28,125 bases of DNA from Deltaproteobacteria bacterium (GCA_019309945.1 JAFDFH010000009.1:1-28125), one strand, 5' to 3'; positions 14,805 through 24,250 are shown, numbered from the stretch's first letter. Notes: generated by a model from the sequence alone, not told the origin. Program-made: numbers and translations.

Positions 14805-16601
14805 TTAGTCTGTATTTGTCCTTAACACCGACAAAAACGCAGCCTGGGGGATCATGACCTTGCCAATCATTTTCATCCGTTTTTTTCCTTTTTTTTGCTT
14901 CTCAAGAAGTTTCCGTTTTCGCGTAATATCACCACCATAACATTTTGCGGTAACATCTTTTCGAAAGGGTGAAATCGTCTTGCGGGCAATTATTTTTGAG
15001 CCGATAGCACCCTGGATCGCGATTTTGAACATTTGTCTGGGAATTTCTTCACGGAGTTTTTCACATGCAAGCCGCGCCCGTTCGACCGACCGGTCCCTGT
15101 GAACGAGCTGGGAAAGTGCGTCGACGCGCTCCCCATTTATTAAAATATCCATCTTAACGAGATCCGTCTCCCTGTAATCGATCAAGTCGTAATCAAATGA
15201 TCCATATCCCTGGGTAATGGACTTGAGCGTATCATAAAAATCGTAAATGACCTCGGCAAGCGGAAGCTCAAATACCATTTCCAGGCGATTATGGGTGCGA
15301 TACTGATAATTGGTATTTATTCCGCGTCGATCCAGGCATAGCTTCATGATCGCTCCCATATAACGATCGGGTGTGATAATGGAGGCACGAATAAATGGCT
15401 CTTGGGTTTGTTCAATCCGTTCGGGGTCGGGATATAAAGCTGGATTGTTGATGATGGATGTTGAACCGTCCTCCATGATAAATCTGTATCGCACAGTTGG
15501 CGCTGTGAGTATCAAGGAAAGATCATATTCACGTTCAAGCCGTTCCTGTACAACCTCAAGATGAAGAAGTCCCAGAAAGCCGCAGCGAAAACCAAACCCC
15601 AAAGCCGTCGAAGTATCCTTTTCATAAATCAGGGACGCATCATTTAGTTTAAGCTTTTCCAGGGCGGCCGCCAGCTCTTCATAGCCGTCCGAGGCAACCG
15701 GGTAGATAGAAGAAAAGACAACCGGTTTGGCCTCTTTAAATCCGGGCATGGAGGTGTCACATGGCCGATTCTTTAATGTAATCGTATCGCCGCAGCGGGT
15801 ATCACTAACCGTCTTTATTCCCGCAATTATATAGCCGACCTGGCCCGCTGAAAGCGTTTTTTGAGGAATCCGATGAATTTGAAATATTCCAACTTCCTCG
15901 ACCCTGTATGTGGCGTTATTGGACATAAAAGAGATGGTATCACCGGATTTTATTTTGCCCTGAAAGATGCGAATATGAACGATGGTGCCCCGGAAAGGAT
16001 CATAATGAGAATCATAAATTAATGCCTGAAGCGGCGCTTCCGGATCTCCGGAAGGGGATGGCAAGTATTTGACAATCCCTTCGAGTACGTCTTCGATTCC
16101 TAGGCCTTCTTTGGCTGATGTAAGGATGGCTGCCTCAGGGTCAAGCCCGAGATCTTCTTCAATCTGGTTTTTGGTCCATTCGACATCAGCAGACGGAAGA
16201 TCAATCTTGTTAACCACGGGAATAATTTCCAAATTATGTTCCATGGCAAGATAGAGATTGGCAAGGGTCTGGGCTTCCACCCCCTGACTGGCATCGATTA
16301 AAAGAAGGGCACCTTCACAGGAAGCAAGGGCCCGCGAAACTTCGTAGGTAAAATCCACATGTCCGGGGGTGTCTATCAGGTTCAGAAAGTATGTCCGGCC
16401 ATCTTTGGCCGTATAGGGAAGGCAAACCGTCTGGCTCTTTATGGTAATACCGCGTTCCCGCTCGATATCCATGGTGTCGAGCATTTGATTCTGAAAGTCA
16501 CGTTCCGATATAATACCCGTGGCCTGGATAAGGCGGTCAGACAGCGTCGATTTCCCATGATCGATATGTGCGATGATACTAAAATTTCGGATTTGTTTCA
16601 T
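14805..16601 (-). CDS. lepA: Elongation factor 4 (LepA), 598 aa
   Basis: A translational GTPase that acts on ribosomes during initiation and stress. The G-domain motifs are AHIDHGKST (11-19), DTPGHVDF and NKIDLPSAD. Domain II, the EF-G-like domain with GFRCGFLGLLHLEVVQERLE, and the LepA-specific C-terminal domain (GGDITRKRKLLEKQKKGKKR) follow in the normal order, and the total length is typical. No strong ribosome site precedes ATG 16601; AGGAA is about 17 nt away. The gene is a housekeeping marker and shows nothing unusual. lepB is not downstream, unlike in many bacteria. Confidence 0.97.
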   Translation of the reverse strand: MKQIRNFSIIAHIDHGKSTLSDRLIQATGIISERDFQNQMLDTMDIERERGITIKSQTVCLPYTAKDGRTYFLNLIDTPGHVDFTYEVSRALASCEGALLLIDASQGVEAQTLANLYLAMEHNLEIIPVVNKIDLPSADVEWTKNQIEEDLGLDPEAAILTSAKEGLGIEDVLEGIVKYLPSPSGDPEAPLQALIYDSHYDPFRGTIVHIRIFQGKIKSGDTISFMSNNATYRVEEVGIFQIHRIPQKTLSAGQVGYIIAGIKTVSDTRCGDTITLKNRPCDTSMPGFKEAKPVVFSSIYPVASDGYEELAAALEKLKLNDASLIYEKDTSTALGFGFRCGFLGLLHLEVVQERLEREYDLSLILTAPTVRYRFIMEDGSTSIINNPALYPDPERIEQTQEPFIRASIITPDRYMGAIMKLCLDRRGINTNYQYRTHNRLEMVFELPLAEVIYDFYDTLKSITQGYGSFDYDLIDYRETDLVKMDILINGERVDALSQLVHRDRSVERARLACEKLREEIPRQMFKIAIQGAIGSKIIARKTISPFRKDVTAKCYGGDITRKRKLLEKQKKGKKRMKMIGKVMIPQAAFLSVLRTNTD

Positions 16602-16694
16602 TTTGTGAATTGGTAATCCGGGGTTCCTGAAAGGATCGTTGGATTCAGTGTTCAGGATTTTTTAGATAGAATTGCTGCGATTCCATCTGTTGGG

Positions 16695-16723
16695 TTGACA
16701 TTATTTATCTTTTCAAATATAAT
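16695..16723 (+). promoter_or_regulatory. Perfect-consensus sigma-70 promoter
   Basis: TTGACA (16695-16700), a 17-nt spacer, then TATAAT (16718-16723), both hexamers exact. The start site would be near 16730, giving a leader of about 105 nt before the receiver-GGDEF gene. An imperfect stem (GTGCACA about 16784 with TGTGCC about 16804) lies in that leader. This should be a strong housekeeping promoter for the three-gene set. Confidence 0.8.
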
Positions 16724-16835
16724 AAAAGTTTAAACTAATAGAAATATTATTTTTATCAGATTATCTTTTGGCATGTCAACCCTGGTGCACATTTTGTTGT
16801 TCGTGTGCCAATAACCGGTGATTATATATCTGAAA

Positions 16836-17750
16836 ATGAACATTCATATTCTAATTGTTGATGACGACGAGGTGATAAGAGGGCTAGTCCATGAAATGAT
16901 AGGAAAAACCGGGTACAAATCCATTGCGGTTGCCAGTGCGGAAGAAGCGTTCGACGTGTTGAAGAACAAAAATATTGATGTTGTCATCACCGACATTAAG
17001 ATGCCCGGAATGGACGGACTTGAGCTTACCGATCGAATAAAGCGTGACTATGATACCGATGTCATTATGATGACAGGTTATGCGGATGATTATTCCTATG
17101 AAGAGGCAGTTTGCAGAGGGGCCAGCGACTTTATTTTTAAACCGTTTCGGTTAGAAGAGTTGATTCTCAGGCTCAATCGAGTGTTAAGGGAACGCAAGCT
17201 GGCCCGTGAGCGGGACGAGACCCTGGCAGAATTAAAGAATCTCGCGATCACGGATGGTCTCACCCAACTTTATAATTCGAGACAATTTTATCTCCAGCTG
17301 GAAATAGAGGTTGACAGGGCCAACCGGTATTATCATCCGTTATCGCTGTTACTTTTGGACCTTGATTTTCTTAAGCCCTACAATGATCTTCACGGTCATT
17401 TAGAGGGGGATAAGGTTCTGGCAAGATTCGGCAAGATCATTCGATCCCGCCTGAGAAAAATGGATTCCGGTTACAGGTACGGGGGCGACGAATTTACGGT
17501 AATTCTGCCGTCCACCAAAGGTGATGAGGCTCTGGTGGTTGCCGAGCGAATACGAGCGGCCATGGAACAGGAAAAATTTTTTCCAAACCCCGGGAAAGCT
17601 ATTTCATTGACCGCCAGTATCGGGGCAACTGAATATAGAAGAAAAGAAGAGGTGTCTTCATTTATATCCAGAGCAGATCGAACGATGTACATTTCAAAAC
17701 AAAAGGGAGGTAATCTCATTACCTCCCTTTTTTCTGAGGATTTCCAATAA
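16836..17750 (+). CDS. Response regulator with diguanylate cyclase (receiver-GGDEF), 304 aa
   Basis: Residues 1-120 are a receiver with Asp53 (VVITDIKMPGMDG) and Lys102 (FKPF). After a short helix, residues 135-300 are a GGDEF domain with intact GGDEF (216-220), the metal/GTP site DLDFLKPYNDLHGH, and an inhibitory I-site RxxD (RKMD, 207-210) five residues before GGDEF. It should make cyclic di-GMP from two GTP when phosphorylated, with product feedback. ATG 16836 is chosen; GTG 16818 in frame is possible and neither has a good ribosome site. It leads a run with a GNAT enzyme (11-nt gap) and a DUF2156 protein. Confidence 0.94.
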   Translation: MNIHILIVDDDEVIRGLVHEMIGKTGYKSIAVASAEEAFDVLKNKNIDVVITDIKMPGMDGLELTDRIKRDYDTDVIMMTGYADDYSYEEAVCRGASDFIFKPFRLEELILRLNRVLRERKLARERDETLAELKNLAITDGLTQLYNSRQFYLQLEIEVDRANRYYHPLSLLLLDLDFLKPYNDLHGHLEGDKVLARFGKIIRSRLRKMDSGYRYGGDEFTVILPSTKGDEALVVAERIRAAMEQEKFFPNPGKAISLTASIGATEYRRKEEVSSFISRADRTMYISKQKGGNLITSLFSEDFQ

Positions 17751-17761
17751 TTAATCCCACG

Positions 17762-18175
17762 ATGTTAAATTATATGTTCCTGGTTGATCCGCGACCTGAT
17801 CAGATAAGGCAGATAACCACGCTCTACCGTATGGCCGGGTGGTGGACGGATGAGGATGATGACCCGGATCTGGTTACTCGAATCATCGTCGGCAGCCATT
17901 GCTTTATGATTGTATCAAAAGGGGATGAAATAATCGCTATGGGAAGGGCCATCAGCGACAAGGCAAGCGATGCGTATATCCAGGATGTTATGGTAAATAA
18001 TGCTTACCAGGGGCAGGGAATCGGATCAAGGATTATTAGAGAACTGATCGCACGTCTTCATAAAGACGGTTTGAACTGGATTGGGCTAATCGCCGAGCGG
18101 GGTTCCCATGGATTTTACGAGCGGCTTGGGTTTAAAGTGATGACCGATTCGGAACCGATGCTGATGAAATCATAA
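17762..18175 (+). CDS. GNAT family N-acetyltransferase, 137 aa
   Basis: A single GNAT domain. The acetyl-CoA pyrophosphate loop is YQGQGIGSR (82-90), preceded by the strand AYIQDVMVNNA and followed by GFYERLGFKVM, the usual last helix-strand. The N-terminus (LYRMAGWWTDEDDD) resembles the small YjaB-like or aminoglycoside-type GNATs. The substrate cannot be deduced. Its TAA stop overlaps the next ATG by one base (TAATG, 18173-18177), showing translational coupling to the DUF2156 gene, so the two products probably act together. Confidence 0.9.
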   Translation: MLNYMFLVDPRPDQIRQITTLYRMAGWWTDEDDDPDLVTRIIVGSHCFMIVSKGDEIIAMGRAISDKASDAYIQDVMVNNAYQGQGIGSRIIRELIARLHKDGLNWIGLIAERGSHGFYERLGFKVMTDSEPMLMKS

Positions 18176-19086
18176 TGAAATTAAAACAGATAAAACCTTC
18201 TGATTATCCAGAACTAAAAAGATTTTTTAGAGACCAAAGATACAGCCTTTGTGAATATTCATTGTCTTCGATTATTGCCTGGAGCAACAGTTCATATCAG
18301 CCCTATGCCACCATCGATGGTGATGCCCTCATCATTTGTGCTGAATTCACGACCCGCAAGGAAAATCGCCATATGATCCTCCCGGTATCACCGGTCCGAA
18401 CGTTTTCCCCTGGTGATTTGTATGACCTTGCCCTAAAGCTTGGTTTCGAGCGCTACTGGTTCGTCCCGGATGATTATATGGAAACGTTTGGCCGAAGCAA
18501 GCTAGAGAATTATTTTGAAGTAAGCGAGCAGCCGGAATATACGGATTATATTTACCAAACAGAAGATCTGGCCCTGTTAAAAGGAAATAAGTATTCCAAA
18601 AAAAGGAACCTGATTAAGCAATTCAGAAGGGAGTACTTTGATGCGGGCAGGGTCAAAGTTGAAAATATCACATCTTCGGTTGCGTCCGAATGTATAGATT
18701 TTCTGGAAGAATGGTGTGAAGAGCGGGACTGTGATCGAAATCCGGAAGACGACCTGGCCTGTGAAAAAATAGCTGCAATAAATACAATTGAGAATATCGA
18801 TGTGTTAGAGGTCAATGGGATTCTTCTGCGTCTTGATAATGTGATCAGTGCTTTTGGCATCGCTTCACACCTTACCGCCGATATGGGTGTTTTTCACTTT
18901 GAGAAGGCATTTTCAGATATAAAGGGTCTTTACCAGTTCTTCGACAATTTATGCGCCAAACGCTTTTTCAATGGATACAAATATATTAACAAAGAGAGCG
19001 ACATGAACATCCCGGGACTGGCCCGGGCGAAGAAATCGTATCACCCGGTCATGATGGTTAAATCTTACGTGCTCACGTTAAGATAG
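18175..19086 (+). CDS. DUF2156 (LPG synthase C-terminal-like) protein, 303 aa
   Basis: The whole protein fits DUF2156, the soluble double-GNAT fold that forms the catalytic domain of lysyl-phosphatidylglycerol synthase. Stand-alone copies such as this lack the membrane flippase half. Visible family features are the start KPSDYPELKRFF, the early CEYSLSSIIAWSN segment, a basic KYSKKRNLIKQFRREY helix and the end KYINKESDMNIPGLARAKKS. A role in moving an aminoacyl or acyl group from a carrier is possible but unproven. It is translationally coupled to the GNAT gene upstream and ends the operon. Confidence 0.85.
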   Translation: MKLKQIKPSDYPELKRFFRDQRYSLCEYSLSSIIAWSNSSYQPYATIDGDALIICAEFTTRKENRHMILPVSPVRTFSPGDLYDLALKLGFERYWFVPDDYMETFGRSKLENYFEVSEQPEYTDYIYQTEDLALLKGNKYSKKRNLIKQFRREYFDAGRVKVENITSSVASECIDFLEEWCEERDCDRNPEDDLACEKIAAINTIENIDVLEVNGILLRLDNVISAFGIASHLTADMGVFHFEKAFSDIKGLYQFFDNLCAKRFFNGYKYINKESDMNIPGLARAKKSYHPVMMVKSYVLTLR

Positions 19087-19134
19087 CGCCTGAATGACCC
19101 CAACGAAACGTTTTGAAATTGGCTCACCTGTATA

Positions 19135-20103
19135 TCACGATATCCGCACTTGTAGATACATATCCCCAATTTGCCCGTCGGGCATCTGTTTCCCCATATT
19201 TTTAAGCCGAAGCTTACGGCCGTCTTGCATGCCGGGAGGGACAACTACCCTGAAAAGCCGCTTTTGAAACCCCCAGGGAATATTGACAAGTTTGTGGGTT
19301 CCTGCCAAGGCTTCATAGGGTGTGATACGGATCGTGCCGTAAAGATGGGGATCATTTGCCGACCCGATGGGATGAATAACCTGGAGACGGGGCGTTTTTT
19401 TCTTGGTGGTAAACCGGCGCACCCTGTCATTGCTTACAGCTGTGGGAATTATAAGAAAGAGCTTTAAAAATATAACACCGCCGACGAATCCGCCGATATG
19501 CGCCCACCACGCAATGCCGCTGATTTCGCCATGGCTTGAGACCGCACTGATAAATTGCAGGATGAACCAGAATCCGATGAAAACAAAGGCGGGTATCTCA
19601 AAAAACAACGGTATGAAGATTATCGGAATCAGGGTTAATATCTTGGCGTTGGGATAAAGGATGAAATAGGCACCCATTACCCCGGCGATGGCACCACTGG
19701 CGCCAATGGTTGCGACGGTTGAATGAAGGTTGAAAAGAAGATGGGAAAAACCGGATGCCAGTCCACAAAGCAGATAAAACACCAGATAGCGAAAATGACC
19801 CAGACGGTCTTCGACATTGTCACCGAATATATAAAGCGACCACATGTTGCCCAAAAGGTGCAGAAAACCGCCGTGCAGAAACATGAAGGAGAGAAAAGAG
19901 AAAAGTTGCTGGCCTGTTGAAAAGTAATGACTGATCTGAGGAACCGTATAACGGGCGGGGATAAGACCATAGATTTGAACGAAACGGTAGAGTCCTTCGC
20001 CTTGGGCCAGCTGCAACAGGTATATCAACACGTTAATGGCGATAATAGTATTATTGACAATCGGATAATTTTTAGAGGGAATCGTATCACGAATAGGAAA
20101 CAT
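19135..20103 (-). CDS. Rhomboid protease fused to DnaJ-like C-terminal domain, 322 aa
   Basis: Residues 1-220 are a membrane rhomboid protease with about six hydrophobic segments. FLHGGFLHLLGNMWSLYIFG is the L1/TM2 signature, Ser136 in GASGAIAGVMG is the nucleophile and His202 in AHIGGF is its partner. It would cut substrates within the inner membrane. Residues about 254-322 (YGTIRITPYEALAGTHKLVN, then FRVVVPPGMQDGRKLRLKN and GQIGDMYLQVRIS) match the substrate-binding C-terminal domain of DnaJ/Hsp40, without a J domain or zinc centre. The basic linker after the last helix (RVRRFTTKKK) puts this domain in the cytoplasm. It may bring unfolded protein to the protease (inference). It follows nadC on the same strand with a repeat element between. 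Confidence 0.87.
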   Translation of the reverse strand: MFPIRDTIPSKNYPIVNNTIIAINVLIYLLQLAQGEGLYRFVQIYGLIPARYTVPQISHYFSTGQQLFSFLSFMFLHGGFLHLLGNMWSLYIFGDNVEDRLGHFRYLVFYLLCGLASGFSHLLFNLHSTVATIGASGAIAGVMGAYFILYPNAKILTLIPIIFIPLFFEIPAFVFIGFWFILQFISAVSSHGEISGIAWWAHIGGFVGGVIFLKLFLIIPTAVSNDRVRRFTTKKKTPRLQVIHPIGSANDPHLYGTIRITPYEALAGTHKLVNIPWGFQKRLFRVVVPPGMQDGRKLRLKNMGKQMPDGQIGDMYLQVRIS

Positions 20104-20295
20104 TTATTTTAATTTCTGGTTATCCGGTTTGTTCCAGTTCGTGTTCCTGGGTTGTCCAGAGCACACCGGTCCTTATGCCGGTCCAAACTCGCTGCTGTCT
20201 GAAAACTTAGGATAATCCTTAAAGATTGCGTGGCACGTTTTCAAAGGTACCGGTCAAAAGGTCGGAACATATCGTGATCGAAAAATAATTATCTA

Positions 20296-20436
20296 GTGTC
20301 CATCCAGAAACGGTCTTTTTGCCCGATCTCTGCGTTATTCTCAAAATTTTATCCTTGGAATATCAACTATATGCCTGCGGTAAAATTTTTCGCAGGCCTT
20401 GATCTCGAACAAAAATCCTCGTTTCTGGACGGACAC
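20296..20436 (+). mobile_element. 141-bp MITE-like element, family A, copy 3
   Basis: Terminal repeats GTGTCCATCCAGAAACG and the inverse of GTGTCCGTCCAGAAACG. It is flanked by TA on both sides (20294-20295 and 20437-20438), more widely TATCTA against TATCTG. On the minus strand TA plus the element's first G form the nadC TAG stop. Removing the element and one TA would leave AGA-TAG, so the pre-insertion gene would have ended at the same place. Confidence 0.85.
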
Positions 20437-21272
20437 TATCTGATTTCTGATTTGATTTGCATGCTCAAATCCACACATTTTGCCGAATGCGTGAGGGCCC
20501 CAATAGAAATAATGTCCACGCCGGCATTTGCCAGGTGCAAAAGATTGCTTTCAGTAATTCCACCGGATACTTCGACTATAACTTTTTTATCAATGACGGC
20601 AACGGCTTCTTTTATCTGGTTGATGTCCATGTTGTCCAGCATGATAATGTCCGCACCCGCGTCAATGGCTTCCTCAACACCTGGAAGATCGGAGACCTCA
20701 ACCTCTATTTTCACAAGATGAGACACGCTATCACGGATACGTGTAACGGCATTGCGGATGCCCCCGCAAGCGGCGATGTGGTTGTCCTTGATCAGTACAC
20801 CATCATATAGTCCCATACGGTGATTATATGCGCCTCCCACGCGCACCGCATATTTTTCCAACACCCGCCATCCCGGTGTTGTCTTGCGGGTATCGACAAG
20901 ACGGACATTTTTGTTCCCAAGCCTTTCCACATATGAACGCACGTAAGTCGCAATGCCCGAAAGGCGCTGTAGGAAATTCAATGCCGTCCGTTCGCCGGTA
21001 AGCAATGCACGGAGCTTACCTTCAACTTCCAGGACGACCGCTCCCGCCTTTATGGGGTCGCCATCCGTGTATTTTGGCCTGAAACGAATTTGCGGGTCTA
21101 AACATTCAAATACCTGCCTTGAAATATCAAGCCCGGCAATCACGAGGGGTTCTTTAGCAAGTATAACGCCGTTGCCTTCGATCTGCGATTGGACCAGATT
21201 GTCGGTCGTGATGTCCCCGGGTCCGATATCCTCTTTGAGGGCGATGTCGATGAGATGCTTTACAGAGTCCAT
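20436..21272 (-). CDS. nadC: Nicotinate-nucleotide pyrophosphorylase (quinolinate PRTase), 278 aa
   Basis: It converts quinolinate and PRPP to nicotinate mononucleotide in de novo NAD synthesis. The signature DTRKTTPGWRVLEKYAVRVG, then AYNHRMGLYDGVLIKDNH, carries the quinolinate- and phosphate-binding Arg, Lys and His residues. VSGGITESNLLHLANAGVDI and ISIGALTHS form the end of the barrel. The length is normal for the family, so the protein is complete even though its stop codon lies on the edge of a 141-bp repeat element. It starts 73 nt after the valS stop on the same strand and may share its transcript. nadA and nadB are not in the window. Confidence 0.95.
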   Translation of the reverse strand: MDSVKHLIDIALKEDIGPGDITTDNLVQSQIEGNGVILAKEPLVIAGLDISRQVFECLDPQIRFRPKYTDGDPIKAGAVVLEVEGKLRALLTGERTALNFLQRLSGIATYVRSYVERLGNKNVRLVDTRKTTPGWRVLEKYAVRVGGAYNHRMGLYDGVLIKDNHIAACGGIRNAVTRIRDSVSHLVKIEVEVSDLPGVEEAIDAGADIIMLDNMDINQIKEAVAVIDKKVIVEVSGGITESNLLHLANAGVDIISIGALTHSAKCVDLSMQIKSEIR

Positions 21273-21345
21273 ATTTCAGATGGGTGTCGCGGTTTAACAA
21301 GTTAAAAATAGGTACCGATGCGATTTGGGATTAAAATCTGAGCCC

Positions 21346-23994
21346 TTAGGCTTCAAGCGCTTTTAGTCTGTCAAGGTTAGATTGCAGCTTTTGCAGTTTT
21401 TCTAAAAAGAATCCCTGCTTTGCCTTAACTTTTGCTACCACATCTTCGGGCGCCTTGTTAAGAAAATCTTCATTTTTCAGTTTATTTGAGACTGTGGAAA
21501 GTTCTTTTGTCAGTTTATCGATTTCTTTTTCCAGACGATTCGTCTCCCTGGAAAAATCGATGATTCCTTCAAGAGAGACAAAAATTGAAGCACCGTTTAC
21601 AATCGAGGTTGCTGAAGCTTTCGGTCTTTCCCCGCGATGCGAAACCAGAAGGGTTTTAAGCCTTGCAAGATTGATGATGATATCCTGGTGGCGTTCAATA
21701 GTTTCCCTTTGGGCATCATCCTGGGACTGAATGATCACATCCAGGTTCATAGATGGGGGAATATTCATCTCGCCCCGTACATTTCGGATACCGGTTATGA
21801 TGCCGGTGATGAGGTCCATTTTCGATTCGGCCTCCACGTCATCCGAAAGAGCGGTGGGAAAGGTCGCCTGCATGATGGATTTTTCTGTTCCCGGCAGTTT
21901 ATGCCAAATCTCTTCGGTTACAAAAGGGATAAAAGGGTGAAGCAGGACAAGGGTATCCTTTAGAACCCGCCAGAGCACGCTCACCGAGGCTTCTTGTTGA
22001 GCCTTGCCTTTTTTACCATACAAAGCCGGTTTAATGGCTTCAAGATACCAGTCACAGAATTCATGCCATACGAATTTATAAAGGGCACTCGCAGCGTCGT
22101 TGAACCTGTAGTTGTCAAGGGCGTCAGAAACCTTGGCGGTCACCCGATGGAGTCTGGATATAATCCACCGGTCCGGAAGTGACAGGTTTTCTTGATGGAG
22201 GACGTTGAAGCCTTTGTTGATGTGCATCATGGCAAAGCGAGCGGCGTTCCAGAGTTTATTAATAAAATGACGATACCCTTCAACACGCTTTTCAGACATT
22301 TTGACGTCCCGTCCTTGTGCTGCAAAGGCGGCCAGCGTAAAACGAAATGCATCCGTTCCATATTTTTCGATAATACTGATCGGGTCGATCACATTCCCGG
22401 TTGACTTGCTCATCTTTTTGCCGGCTTCATCACGCACCAGGGCATGCACGTAAACATCTTTGAATGGCACATCCTTCATGAAGTGGATCCCCATCATCAT
22501 CATCCGGGCCACCCAGAAAAACAATATGTCAAAACCCGTAACAAGAACGGATGTTGGATAAAATGTTTTTAAAAGCGGTGTATTCTCCGGCCAGCCCATG
22601 GTGGAAAATGGCCAAAGTGCGGAGCTAAACCAGGTGTCCAGAACATCCGTCTCCTGGACGAGGTTGCTCCCGCCGCAGGAAGGGCATATTTCCGGCGCTT
22701 CTAGGGCGACGATTACCTCTTCACAGGTGCTGCAGGTCCATGCCGGAATTTGATGTCCCCACCATATCTGCCGCGAAATACACCAGTCTTTAATATTATT
22801 CATCCAGTCAAAATAGGTTTTTGTCCAGATATCCGGAACGATCTTGGTCCGGCCATTCTTGACGGCCTGGATTGCCTTTTCTGCAAGGGGTCCGGTCTTG
22901 ACGAACCACTGTTTTGAAAGGTTGGGTTCAATGATGGTTTTGCACCGGTAGCAGTGGCCGACATTGTGGTTATAGTCCTCCACCTTTTCAAGAAGTCCTT
23001 CTTTCTCAAGCGCTTCCACCACGGCTTCCCTGCATTTGAACCGGTCGAGACCTGTAAATCTTCCGGCATCAGCGGTCATGATCCCATCATCTCCGATCAC
23101 TTTGACGTTAGGGAGGTCATGGCGCTTTCCGATTTCGAAATCATTGGGATCATGGGCGGGTGTAATCTTTAGGGCACCTGTTCCGAATGACGTGTCGACA
23201 TAATTATCCTCAATGATGGGAATCATCCTGTTCATAAGCGGCAGGCGCACCCGGTCATGCCCGATATTTTGGTAACGCTTGTCATCAGGATTCACAGCGA
23301 CGGCTGTATCGCCAAGCATTGTTTCCGGTCGGGTGGTTGCAACAACCAGACCGCCGGTGCCGTCTTCAAAAGGATAACGGATATGGTAAAGATGGCCGTT
23401 GTGCTCGGCGTGTTCCACCTCAAGATCAGCAAGCGCCGTGTGGCACCGGTGGCACCAGTTGATGATGTAGTTGCCCCGGTAGATAAGGCCTTCATGATAT
23501 AATTGCACGAAAACCGTTCGGACCGCACGGTATAGCCCTTCATCCATGGTAAAGCGTTCTCTGCGCCAGTCACATGAAGCGCCTAAACGTTTCAACTGGT
23601 TGATAATGGCATCACCATATTCCTTGCGCCACTCCCAGACCGCTTCAATGAATTTTTCTCTGCCAAGCTGATGACGGTCGATTCCCTTTGTGGCAAGATT
23701 CTTTTCAACAACATTCTGGGTGGCGATTCCGGCATGGTCCGTTCCGGGCATCCACAGAACATTGTCGCCTCTCAATCTTCTGTAACGGCAAAGAATGTCC
23801 TGCAATGTATTGTTGAGGGCATGCCCCATGTGGAGGACACCGGTAACGTTCGGTGGGGGAATCACAATAGAATAACTTCTTTTTTGTGTTTCTTCTTCAG
23901 ACGCTGCGAATAACTGTTCTTCTTCCCAAAATTTATACCACCGCTTTTCTACATCATGAGGTTCATAACCTTTTTCGATAAAATTGGAACTCAT
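21346..23994 (-). CDS. valS: Valyl-tRNA synthetase, 882 aa
   Basis: A class Ia synthetase charging tRNA-Val. The HIGH motif is HMGH (55-58) in PPNVTGVLHMGHALNN, and the KMSKS motif is at 527-531 in GKKMSKSTGNVIDP. The editing domain and a Cys-rich insert (WTCSTCEEV then ICPSCGGSN, likely a zinc knuckle) lie between. The last 70 residues (RLEKEIDKLTKELSTVSNKL) are the valyl-specific C-terminal coiled coil that grips tRNA. The length is normal. AAAGGA lies about 10 nt before ATG 23994. It precedes nadC; the acidic protein gene lies upstream on the same strand, with a 158-bp repeat element between. Nothing looks broken. Confidence 0.97.
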   Translation of the reverse strand: MSSNFIEKGYEPHDVEKRWYKFWEEEQLFAASEEETQKRSYSIVIPPPNVTGVLHMGHALNNTLQDILCRYRRLRGDNVLWMPGTDHAGIATQNVVEKNLATKGIDRHQLGREKFIEAVWEWRKEYGDAIINQLKRLGASCDWRRERFTMDEGLYRAVRTVFVQLYHEGLIYRGNYIINWCHRCHTALADLEVEHAEHNGHLYHIRYPFEDGTGGLVVATTRPETMLGDTAVAVNPDDKRYQNIGHDRVRLPLMNRMIPIIEDNYVDTSFGTGALKITPAHDPNDFEIGKRHDLPNVKVIGDDGIMTADAGRFTGLDRFKCREAVVEALEKEGLLEKVEDYNHNVGHCYRCKTIIEPNLSKQWFVKTGPLAEKAIQAVKNGRTKIVPDIWTKTYFDWMNNIKDWCISRQIWWGHQIPAWTCSTCEEVIVALEAPEICPSCGGSNLVQETDVLDTWFSSALWPFSTMGWPENTPLLKTFYPTSVLVTGFDILFFWVARMMMMGIHFMKDVPFKDVYVHALVRDEAGKKMSKSTGNVIDPISIIEKYGTDAFRFTLAAFAAQGRDVKMSEKRVEGYRHFINKLWNAARFAMMHINKGFNVLHQENLSLPDRWIISRLHRVTAKVSDALDNYRFNDAASALYKFVWHEFCDWYLEAIKPALYGKKGKAQQEASVSVLWRVLKDTLVLLHPFIPFVTEEIWHKLPGTEKSIMQATFPTALSDDVEAESKMDLITGIITGIRNVRGEMNIPPSMNLDVIIQSQDDAQRETIERHQDIIINLARLKTLLVSHRGERPKASATSIVNGASIFVSLEGIIDFSRETNRLEKEIDKLTKELSTVSNKLKNEDFLNKAPEDVVAKVKAKQGFFLEKLQKLQSNLDRLKALEA

Positions 23995-24092
23995 GTAGAA
24001 ATCGTCCTTTAAAATTGAAAAGGGGATTAATAGATAATCCCCGCTGTTATATTTGGATTTTACTTTTTACCCGGGTACGATTGTGCAATTAA

Positions 24093-24250
24093 GGGTTTAC
24101 TCAGAAATTAATTCACAATTATTAAGTGTTGAGGCGCCCGGCTGGCAAGGCGCGCAAACACAGTAATATCTGGCATATCGCGAGTTTTCGCAACGCAGCC
24201 AGGCGGGATGTAGCGGCGCTTAAAATGTGAAGTTATTTTTGAGTGAGCCC
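24093..24250. repeat. 158-bp inverted-repeat (MITE-like) element, family C
   Basis: The ends are imperfect inverted repeats of about 40 bp: GGGTTTACTCAG at the left, and GGGCTCACTCAA read inward from the right, each followed by TTCACA and AAG blocks up to GGCGC. The inner part has AAGGCGCGCAAA and CAACGCAG, shared in layout with the 893-1017 element. It contains no coding sequence. It lies between valS and the acidic protein gene. Confidence 0.65.

Noticed and set aside
20296..20721. 141-codon plus-strand open frame
   Set aside because: It is the open frame of the 141-bp element run into the antisense strand of nadC.
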